This document shows positions 55,681-64,000 of a stretch of DNA of 64,000 nt, piece after piece. The number at the start of each line of letters is the position of its first letter. Position 1 is the stretch's first letter. The stretch comes from Vanrija pseudolonga (taxonomy: Eukaryota; Basidiomycota; Tremellomycetes; Trichosporonales; Trichosporonaceae), in NCBI RefSeq assembly GCF_020906515.1, contig NC_085855.1, positions 2,108,001-2,172,000 on the forward strand, read 5' to 3'. Under the pieces are notes generated by a model. The model was not told the origin of the DNA. It saw only the letters and a list, made by a program, of their open reading frames with translations, and did not search any database. Position numbers and translations under genes: made by a program.

Positions 55681-58116
55681 TTACCACCCGAACGCATCCT
55701 CATAGTACCTTATTGCGTCCCCGCGGACCTTGCCCTCCGCGGTGCCGTACGCGTCTGTCACGGCGGCGCGGATATCGTCAAGCATGGCACCAGGTCCGCA
55801 GGCAAGCACCGCGAGCCGCTCCGCGCCGAGCAGCTGAGCGGCGTGCTGCTCGACAAGCTCGCGCATGACCGCGCGGCCAGAGTGCACACGGAGCGTGGCG
55901 CCGTTCTTGCCCGCCTCCTTGGACACGAGGGCGGCCTCCTTGTCCGCCGCGCCGCTGTTCGACTCGGAGCTCGTGTCGTCCACGCTAGCAATGTGACCCG
56001 GCAGGCGGTCAATGACGTCGGTAGCCGAGGCTCCATCCTCGCGCGAGACGTGCACATGCACGTCGATGCCCGCCGTGTTGGCCGGCGCGAGCTCGTGGCT
56101 GAGCACGTCGGACGCGTACGTCGCGTTGCGGACCGACCACACGAGCGTGACCTTGCGCGGGTGGCGCGGGGCGCGCGCGAGCTGGTAGACGTAGGGGAGG
56201 ACCGAGGTGATGCCGCTGCCGCCCGCGACGAGGAGGACGTGCTCGTAGCTTCCGACGGGGTGCACCTGGCCATAGGGTCCCTCGAGGAGGACCGTCATTT
56301 CTGTGGAGCTTCCGGCCGCGGCGACGCGCTTGGCAATCTTGCGCGTTGCGCCGGCCTGGGGCGCGAAGAGGAAGTTGAACTTTGTGCCCTCGGCCGTGTC
56401 CTCGTACGAGGCGAGCGTGAACGGGTGGTTCTCCCACGGCGTGAGCGAGCGCGGCGTGTAGAGGAAGTAGTATGCGCCGGGGGAGGGCTTGGTCTTGATG
56501 CTCGACTGGACGGTGAGACGGACCAGGCTGCCCGCTTCGAGCGACCCGCTCAGCCGCGCAACCGTATTCTTCTTCCCGCCGAACGCCTTGTACGAGAGCG
56601 CACCGATGCGGATGTACCGAACGAGGCGGTCAAATGCCTAGGGGATCAGCGCGGGCCAATTGGCGGGGGCGGGGGTACTCACCCAGATGCCGACGCAAGC
56701 CCAGAGCCATGCGTCGTACGCCCCATCCATTACCTTGACGTGGTAGAAGAGCAGGACGAGGGTAGCCACGGCCAGGACAATGTGAGCCATGAGGAAGAAC
56801 TCGTACACCTTGGCGCGAATGGGCTTGATCGAGAGCGGGATCATGATCGACATGGTGACGGTGGCAAAGACACCCGTGGCCCAGTACTGCTCCTGGAACG
56901 CCTCGGCCATCGTGTACCCCTGCTGCATCTCGAACCACGTGTAGCCTGCCGAGTGGATGATGGCCTGGATGGTGGCGACGCGAGCCACCCAACGGTGGAA
57001 AATGTTGCAGCCGCCTGTTGTGGTGCGTTAGTTGCACATCATTGCGGAGCAGCGTGCCACAACACCCACTGTACGACCAGCCCGTGAGCCAGATGAGAAT
57101 GTCGTTGCGGCCCGCAAACGCCCACAGCAGGGGCAGGTTCCAGAAGGACATGATGCCGGTGCGGTCAGACACATACCGCCACAGCTGGAGGTCGGTGCGG
57201 CCGGGGTAGCTGCGAGGTTAGCGACGGCGTCGTATCTTGCTTCTCCACCAACAACATGTTCCCCTGGAACGTGTCGTAGCCAACAAAGGTGAAGATAAAG
57301 TTGAGGGCAACGTAGGCGAACACCTGGGGGGTCAGCTCCTGTGGGTGAAGTGAACGTGGCACTCACCCCGATCGCCTGCACCCTAGTCGGCACCGAGAGC
57401 CAGCCCCAGCCAACGCTCTGGTTGTGGCGGTAGCCAAAGGCCGCCGGCGTGCCAATGTGCTTCCTGTACCAGGTGTTGAGCCTCGCACCGAGCGATGAGT
57501 CGTCGGCCGCGACAGCAGCGTACCCGTCCTCGGGGTCGGCTGCCTGGGCCTTGTGGCTAAAGTGTCCAACGGCGCGGTTGATCATGTTGACGACGACGAT
57601 CGCGCCAAGAAGGATGTACAGCGCCCAGCCGAACGCGTGGTCGTACACCTCTGTCTGGGGGAAGTCGAGCTGGGTGCGGTACGCATTGTTAAAGTTGAGC
57701 TGCGTGCCCGATACGGTCTGGTTCCAGATCGTGGCCTTGCTGCGCGCGGTCGTGACGTCGATCTTGGCGATGGCGCTGTAGTTGGTCATGGCGCGGTAGT
57801 AGTTTGGGTCTGGGTTGATCGGGCCGGGGCCGTACAGGATAAAGTTCTGGTTGAAGCGCGCATAGTTCTCGTCAAACGTGTCCTTGCAGTACGTGTCGAG
57901 GCAGTAGACCGCCGAGGTCATCCACCAGCGCGACGCGAGCCGCTCGGCAAAGTAATCGTCGAGCGTCTCGTTGAAGTCGCCAAACTCGAGGCCCTGCAGC
58001 AGCACCTGGCACCCGAGGTATCCGATGCCGGTCACCTTGGTCGTGGGGGTGATATCCGCGCGGGCGAGGGGCGCGGCGGCGCCAGCAGCCAGCGCGGCGA
58101 GGAGGGCGAGGCGCAT
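55681..58116 (-). CDS. Ferric reductase (FRE family, plasma-membrane flavocytochrome)
   Basis: Transmembrane NADPH-dependent ferric/cupric reductase for iron uptake. Exons 58116-57367, 57323-57253, 57209-57070, 57014-56683 and 56637-55681 (minus) give 749 residues. A signal peptide (1-20) and a Cys-bearing extracellular N domain (CLDTYCKD) lead to TM helices. The heme region includes [41 protein letters not shown] and [19 protein letters not shown], placing bis-His ligands in paired helices. The FAD site is HPFTLAS, the NADPH sites GGSGIT and CGPGAMLDD near the C terminus. The final residue is W (DAFGW). Exon 3 starts by completing a codon across the GTTGGT donor. A palindromic ATCAGATAT element lies 220 bases upstream, consistent with iron control. 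Confidence 0.93.
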
Positions 58117-58335
58117 GGTGGTGGTTAGTCGTGGGCGAGGACAGCAGCGGGAGAGGCGGGGCAGAATGCCTCAACACCAGTCTTAAATGCCTCGGAAGCG
58201 GGTCATGGGGGTTGCATCTCGCAGTACCCGGTGACTGCGAGCTACGTGACCGAGCCCAGCTCCAATGGCAGGCGGCGCAAACGAACTTTTTCGTGGTCAG
58301 CTCTACCACCACTACAACACACTGCTGCGAGCGCA

Positions 58336-58352
58336 CGCATATCAGATATGCG
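58336..58352. promoter_or_regulatory. Palindromic iron-GATA-like element upstream of the ferric reductase
   Basis: CGCATATCAGATATGCG, a perfect 8-1-8 palindrome 220-236 bases upstream of the ferric reductase ATG. Both strands contain ATC(A/T)GATAT, which matches eight of nine positions of the fungal siderophore/iron GATA consensus ATCWGATAA (Urbs1, SreA, Sre1, Cir1 type). Confidence 0.6.
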
Positions 58353-60424
58353 ACGTCCCTGACTGGCTGCCACACCCAGGTCGGCCGAACGCGCCAAGAG
58401 GCGTGGCTGATCTTAATCTGGCTTCTTGGGTGCAAGCCCTGCGGGGCTACCGAAGGCGCAAAGTCGCGCTAGGAAGGATGCATGCGCAGTCCGGTTGGTG
58501 GAGGGGCCCGCCCGCTGCTCCTGCTGCGTCCACCAGCCCCCCTCGCCTCGCGGTGAGTGACGTCCACTCGGCCGACTGCCGATCCACACCATCGCCATAA
58601 GCGGGCACCGACACCCCATGTGACTATCCCGCGGGCCGTGACTCGCAGCGCGTGATGCGAGGCGTCCTACAGGTCGGCCGAGGGGGGCGGTGGGTGGAGG
58701 AGGTGAGCTGCGGTGGTCGACGTTGCATTGACCGGGTGGTGGAGGTGGTTGTGGTCGTCGTGGTGGAAAGGAGATTTAGTACGACTGCGCTGGCGCCAGG
58801 TGTAGGCGTAGGAGAGGAGAGCTGGCGGCTGTCATTCTCCGAGCTTGCCCTGGTCAGAGTGCCGTGCAGCGAGCGAGTGCCATCAGATATCCCCTTGACG
58901 ATCAGGCGCTCAGCGCGCTCCTCCTACCGTGCGCATCAGAAAGTCAGTCCCATCAACAAACAACAAACAGCAGCCTTGAACCCGGCCCGATAATATAGCC
59001 CGAAGCACGCACCCAGACCCGTCGGCCAGCGGCAGCGACCTCGCTTCCCGCCAGGCGAATAGTCTTTGCCCAAGTGTCGAGTCGAGCAAGCAACGCCGAC
59101 TTTTTTGTCTTGGCGTTATCTGATTGGGACTGCGAGTCGGTCGGGACGTGCCGAGCCGACTGAGCCGACGCCGCCAGTGAGTGCGAGGGTCTGGGCCTGG
59201 CCAGGCCAGCCGACCGGCCGGCGCTGCGGCGGCGTGCACTGTCGGCGCTGGGGCGTGGTGCAAACGCCGGTCGGCGGAGACGATGAAGGCAGGCAGGCAT
59301 GAGCGCCGCAGGGCCGGAAGACGGCGTGCCCGTCGGTCGGCGTGAGCACCCTGTGTCAGCCGGCACCCGTGGGGCCTGCGGACGGACCGAATGTGGCTGC
59401 GGACACGGACTCGCCAACGGCCCACTACCATCGTGAGAACAGGCTGGCTGTGATCGGCTAGCTCTGCTTGCGCAGCGATGCGATGGCGACAGCACGCAAG
59501 AAGGGTTGTGAGTGAGCTGGTGGTCGTGTCGGCCTAAGTAAGTTGTGCCATGAGTCTTTCGGCCTACGGTGCAAGTGCAGACCAACGACGCAAGATGGAG
59601 GAGTCTTTGCTCGGTCGATCGTGTCGTCGCCCCCGGCGGCAACTACACCATCATGGCCATGTCGCATCCTCTCATCCTCCCTCCCTCCGTCGTATTTGTA
59701 TCTCGTCGTCGAGCATGCGTCCACCACCACGCAACCCCACCCCACCCGGGGCACGTGCAGCGTCTGTCGGCCCCACCCCGCCTTTCCCCGCGGCGAGCAG
59801 GATATCTACACCATCGCACATGCCCGAGACTCACACGCCTCGACGGTTGGCTACTGACTGACACGGCTACCTCGCTGTTGGTCCCGCAATAGCTCCAGCT
59901 CTACTGTGCTGCAGCGTAGCTGAGTCGTCGGACCGACCGGCATTTAGCAATTTATCAGCATCCACACGGGCGCCTGCCTACACGGCCATGTCCGACGACG
60001 TTTGTGGCTACATCCATCCGACCTGCCTGCCTCGAAACGAGACGGTGAACACTGCCCGTCCGGACGCTCGCCGGATGTCGTTGTCGTCCGCTCCGCATGC
60101 ATGACGCGCCGCGTTCAGCGGCATTGGCATGCACACGGCTCCACGTGAACTCGGGCAGAAGGTCTCCCTCCCTCACTCGTTTGACGGTTGGCACCCACGC
60201 TGTACACAGGTGCCCAATTTACCACTCGGAAGGTTTGTGGCCATATCCGACAAGCGGGCCGGCCAACCGGGCGAGATGAGTGGCTGCCTTTCGACACGGT
60301 TACACCGTCCATTTCTCACTAACGAGGAGGTAGCGAGCGAGTGTGGAGCGAGCGAGCGAGCGAGTCGAGGTGCAACACGGAACAGAACGACAAAGGCCTG
60401 TACTGTTCGTTCTCACTGAGCGCC
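58353..60424. other. 2-kb divergent region, ferric reductase / MCT transporter
   Basis: No gene supported. It carries the two ATCAGATAT elements, a GGTGGAGG-rich patch near 58690-58760, and a GAGCGAGCGAGC repeat at 60343-60365. Open frames are short or Arg-rich. Confidence 0.5.
58882..58890. promoter_or_regulatory. Second ATCAGATAT element upstream of the ferric reductase
   Basis: ATCAGATAT about 766 bases upstream of the ferric reductase ATG, the same nonamer as in the palindrome nearer the gene. It is not flanked by an extended inverted repeat. Confidence 0.4.
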
Positions 60425-62324
60425 ATGACATCCTCAATACCGCAGCCTGCCGTCGCGACCAACGACATGGAACGCACGCTCAGCATGAGCACGACAGCGA
60501 CGATCGTAAACGACTCCAACCACCACCACCTCGCCCCGCATGCCCGCAGACACCACCACCACCACCGCACGCCGTCGCCCGTCCCGCCGGTGCCGGCGCC
60601 CGACGTCGTGTCCTTCTTCGACCCCGCGTCGGCGGGCGGCGGCGGCCCGCTCGTGCGCATCGCCACTGCGCACTCTGAGCGCGAGAGAGAACAGCAGCGC
60701 CGTGCAGGCGGAGGTGCCTTGGGCATGACGCCCATGCCTGATGGCAGTGTGGCGCCTGCGGAGAAGACGACGCGGGGCGAGGAGCCCGCCGCTGGAGGCA
60801 TGGCCGCGTCCATCGACGACGAGAAGAACCTCGGCGCCGACGCCGAACAAGCCAAACCTGACGACGACGCATGCGACGAGTGCGCCTCCAACGACGCCGA
60901 GGAGCACGTCTACCCGGACGGCGGGTACGGCTGGGTGGTGGTCGTGTGCTGCCTGACGCTGAGTGCGCTCACCAACGGGTGGGGCATGAACTATGGCGTG
61001 TGGCAGCAGGTGAGCGCGAGGCTACGGGGCTACATAAGGCTAACCACAACCGCAGTACTACGCCGACAGCCCAAAATACTCGCACTACCCCAACGCGGTC
61101 GTCGCGCTCATCGGAAGCCTGCAGGGCTTGGTGGGTGCTTTGCCTAGACAGTGGCTGACGTTAGACGATCAACATGATGGCGTTTATCGGCGGGCGAGTG
61201 GGCGACCAGTTCGGCTTCAAGGTAAGCTGGCATCCACTATGGGACTCTTCCCGTGCCCGCTCGCTCGCTAACGCTAGCTCCCTCTCACAGCGCGTCCTCA
61301 TCATCGGCGCCGTCATCTGCTGGCTGGCGCTCTTCTCCGCAGCCTTCAGCCACAACCTCGCCTCCCTAGTCGTAACACAAGGCCTGCTCCTCGGCGCGGG
61401 GCAGGGCATGATCGTGCCGCTGTTCATGAGCCTCCCGTCCCAGTGGTTCTTCAAGCGCCGCGGCCTCGCGTCGGGGATCACGCTCGGCGGCGCGGGGCTG
61501 GGGGGCGGCGTGTCGACGCTTGTTGTGCGGCGGCTTCTCACGGCCGTGGGTGGGGACAAGACACTACTGTGAGCTTGACTTGCCTGGTCCTACTGCATGT
61601 GCCCGCTCACACCGCCAGCATCTACTCGTTCATCAACCTCGTCTTCATGGCCATTGCCATCGGGCTCATCCGCACGCGCCCGCACTCGCCAGAGGCGCAA
61701 GCCACGCGCGGGCCATGGATCAACCGCGCCGTGCTCTCGCGCTCCGAGTTCTGGGCGATCGCGCTGTCGCTGTTCGTCGGCGTGATAGGGTACGGCGGGC
61801 CGTTCGTCTTCCTCCCGCAGTGGATGAGCCTGCACTTCCCCACCCTGTCCCCGGGGCAGGTGACGGTCCCGCTCACGATCATGGGGTTCACGGTGTGCGT
61901 CGGCCGCTCGGGCGTGGGCCTGGTGGCAGACTACATCGGCCCGATGAACACGTACATCCTCGTGCTCGTCTTCTCCGGCGTGACGCAGTACGCGCTCTGG
62001 CTGACCGCCAAGAGCTTTGCCGCCGCGTGTGTCTTTGGGCTGATGTACGGCCTCGTCGCGCCCGGCTATCTCGGGCTGCTGCCTCAGATCGTCGTGACCG
62101 TCTTTGGGCCCAACGCGCTCGCGTCGAATGTGGGGTTACTGTTGTTGTTCGCCGGCCCAGGCATGGTCGTGTCCGCCGCGCTCGGTGGCGCAATGTTCGA
62201 CGCGACGGGGCGCACCGACATGAAGTGGATGATTGTCGTCATGGGCGGGCTGCAGATCTTTGCCGGGGTGCTGGCGTGCTGGGCACGTGTCAAGGCCAGC
62301 CGGGCGGTGTGGGCCAAGATATGA
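60425..62324 (+). CDS. MFS monocarboxylate-transporter-like protein (MCT/MCH type)
   Basis: Major-facilitator transporter of the monocarboxylate family. Exons 60425-61009, 61056-61130, 61165-61221, 61291-61568 and 61619-62324 give 566 residues. A long cytosolic N terminus (1-160), rich in His/Ser, precedes the family signature DGGYGWVVVVCC (about 165) at the start of helix 1 and NYGVWQQYYADSP after it. Later marks are GRVGDQFGFK, QWFFKRRGLASGI and GLLGLLPQIVVTVFG. The C terminus is short. Fungal members include Mch-type carriers; some transport siderophores, riboflavin or monocarboxylates. The family signature is clear but the substrate is not. Exon 3 is 57 nt. Confidence 0.9.
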
Positions 62325-63131
62325 GCGGCAGCCCCTCGCCAGCAGCAGCTACAGGCTCGACTGTATACATTGCATTATAGCTGTATCATACATCAATGGA
62401 CATTGTGTTGGATCTAGTTGGAGGTGGGGGATGGGCGGTGAGGCCACGGGGTCGTACTAGCACACGACGGACGGTATGCGCAAGCTGTGGGCCGCCTCGT
62501 CTGTAGCAGGCCATCGGGCGATGCATACATCACGCATGATGCACGGCCCCCGCTCGCGTCGACAGCTGCCGGCCCAGTCGTATCGACACGCGGCGGCATA
62601 ACACGAAGTGCCACAAACCCGGCACCGCCATTTGACTTGGCCGCCCCCACCACCACGCGCTGGATATATCAGATTGCACCGATATCGCGGTGCTCGCTCG
62701 GGGGGTTCGCTCACGCGGCGCTGATGGAGCAGAGTGCGCGGAGTGGGAGATTGAGTGGTGCTTGCTGGGACGGCGCTGATGGCGAGTTGGCAATCGACTC
62801 GCGGCGCGGGGCGACTTTGGTCCGGGTGAGTCCAAGGCCACGTGGCATGATGTCACCGAGTACCGAGTTTTTGGTTGTGTTTGTGGGTGGGTGCTTGAAG
62901 TGTGTATGCATCGAGGCAGGGAGGACTCGAGTTGTGCTGCCGGTACTGCTATGCACATGGCCAATGTGCGAGGGCTAGCACGCCGAGCTGCAGGCTCAAG
63001 AGCCCGTTGACAGCCAGTCCTCGAGGTCGAGCCGCAGTAGTAGTGACCGAGTGCCAAGAACGCCGCACGCCACCCAACTCGCTCGACTTGACCGCCCCCA
63101 CCACCATCTCATCATCTCACCATCGCCCACC
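62325..63131. other. Intergenic region before the last gene
   Basis: About 0.8 kb without a supported gene. CATCGC and CACCACC runs lie near 63100-63130. Confidence 0.5.
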
Positions 63132-63990
63132 ATGCCACCACGCACCCCACCACCACAGTCCATGATCCTCCCCACCCTCGCCCCGCCCGACGTCGACGAC
63201 TCGACACGACAGAACTGGACCGACCCCTCGGGGCGGACATACGAGGTCGTCTACCCCAACCCGGCGCGGATCCCTTTCCGCTCACCGGGCATCTCCATCC
63301 TGGAACTGCCCTACCCACCGACTATGGATCTCTCCGGGTTCAGGTATAAATGCAAGTCTGTCACCTTGTGAGCTGTCTAACACCAGTGCGGCAGGGCCAG
63401 GAGACGCCGTTCAGGTTCTACCCCGCCGGCTATATCGACGACGACGACGAGGGGCACATCTACTGGCCGCCGTTTGACGCGCGTTTGATGCTCTCGCACA
63501 AGGACAGGCGCGTCCTCCCTCAGGACGTTGATCTCCTGCAGCACCGCACCGGCTTCTCGTGCAGGCAGCAGAACCCAAACTACCGTGAGCTTGTGTGTTC
63601 GTGGGTAAGCCTCACGCGCAGTGAGCTTTTTAGGCCCCATACCCAAAGAGTGCGACGTCGGGCCGAGCCTCATCGCGTTCAAAGTCCCGTGCGTATCTCA
63701 GTCGTGGGCGGGCTGACCCGCCAGCAAGACGCTGAAGAACGCAAACGACGGCTACTTCTTCCGGTTTGCCAACGTGTCCGACCCGTCGAGTGCGTCGAGT
63801 GCTGCGGGCCATGCTGATGCCAGTCACGTACTACGAGACGGCGACGTTCCCGATCTTCACTGAGCACATTACGGACCCCCGGGACGCGCTGCTTGCGGCC
63901 TTGCTCGGCGTCGGGGTGTTCTTCATGCTCCTCGTTGGTGCTTTCCGGCTGGCTGCACGCGAGCAGCGGACGGGATCTGTGGCGATCTAG
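63132..63990 (+). CDS. Single-pass membrane protein of unknown family (233 aa)
   Basis: Not recognised. Exons 63132-63359, 63395-63584, 63634-63688, 63725-63827 and 63865-63990 give 233 residues. The N-terminal part has WTDPSGRTYEVVYPNPARI and SILELPYPPTMDLSGF, the next exon ETPFRFYPAGYIDDDDEGH and IYWPPFDARLMLSHKDRR, the following exons RPIPKECDVGPSLIAFKVP and NANDGYFFRFANVS, and the last a hydrophobic helix ALLAALLGVGVFFMLLVGAF near the C terminus. The first intron (63360-63394, donor GTCACC) is weak and was chosen only to keep the frame; the other junctions are good. The gene may extend differently at that point. Terminal residues end 10 bases before the window edge. Confidence 0.6.
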
Positions 63991-64000
63991 GAGTGGATGG

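Noticed and set aside
55843-57087. 414-codon plus-strand frame opposite the ferric reductase
   Set aside because: Antisense shadow of the FAD/NADPH domain.

Overview
The window is nuclear DNA of a basidiomycete yeast, most likely a tremellomycete of the Trichosporonales type. The evidence is high GC content, compact genes, many short introns (mostly 33-65 nt) with strong GTGAGT/GTAAGT/GTGGGT donors and CTGAC/CTAAC branch sites just before the acceptor, and families typical of that group (Zn2Cys6 regulators, a sugar porter, a ferric reductase, an ABCC pump). The organism is an inference; no rRNA or mitochondrial marker is present. Exon coordinates were worked out by hand from frame continuity, splice sites and protein motifs, so single junctions may be off.

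Layout. 0.9-9.5 kb: ABCC vacuolar-type pump (+), a Rud3-like Golgi GRAB protein (-) and a ZDHHC16-like palmitoyltransferase (+). 9.8-14.2 kb: three tandem minus-strand genes for four-helix membrane proteins that are diverged paralogues of one unrecognised family. 14.7-16.2 kb: a single-exon protein with a histone-H1-like basic tail. 17.5-19.2 kb: an amino-acid transporter of the AAAP type. 19.4-24.6 kb: a Zn2Cys6 regulator and a sugar porter on the same strand, with an intron-containing tRNA between them. 26-32.7 kb: a Sel1-repeat gene with an apparent frame break, tRNA-Asp, VMA10 and, divergently, the 3'-end-processing scaffold symplekin/Pta1. 32.7-37.3 kb: the largest gene-poor stretch, ending in a pyrimidine-rich leader of a second Zn2Cys6 regulator.

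40.7-48.2 kb: small unrecognised proteins, a RING-CH membrane E3 ligase with a 13-nt exon, two adjacent histidine-rich tail-anchored proteins, and an acidic two-exon protein. 48.8-53.7 kb: PMP3 split into six tiny exons, a GNAT acetyltransferase, and two small proteins, one with a UBA-like tail. 55.7-64 kb: a ferric reductase with a palindromic iron-GATA-like site upstream, an MCT-type transporter and a last gene for a single-pass membrane protein.

There is no sign of a secondary-metabolite cluster, CRISPR array, rRNA or intact mobile element. Membrane transport and trafficking dominate: pump, palmitoylation, Golgi tether, V-ATPase subunit, E3 ligase, three transporters and a reductase. The genes look like ordinary independent housekeeping and accessory genes. 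The most unusual items are the tandem membrane-protein trio (9.8-14.2 kb), the extreme micro-exons in PMP3, VMA10 and the RING-CH gene, and the palindromic ATCWGATA element upstream of the ferric reductase.
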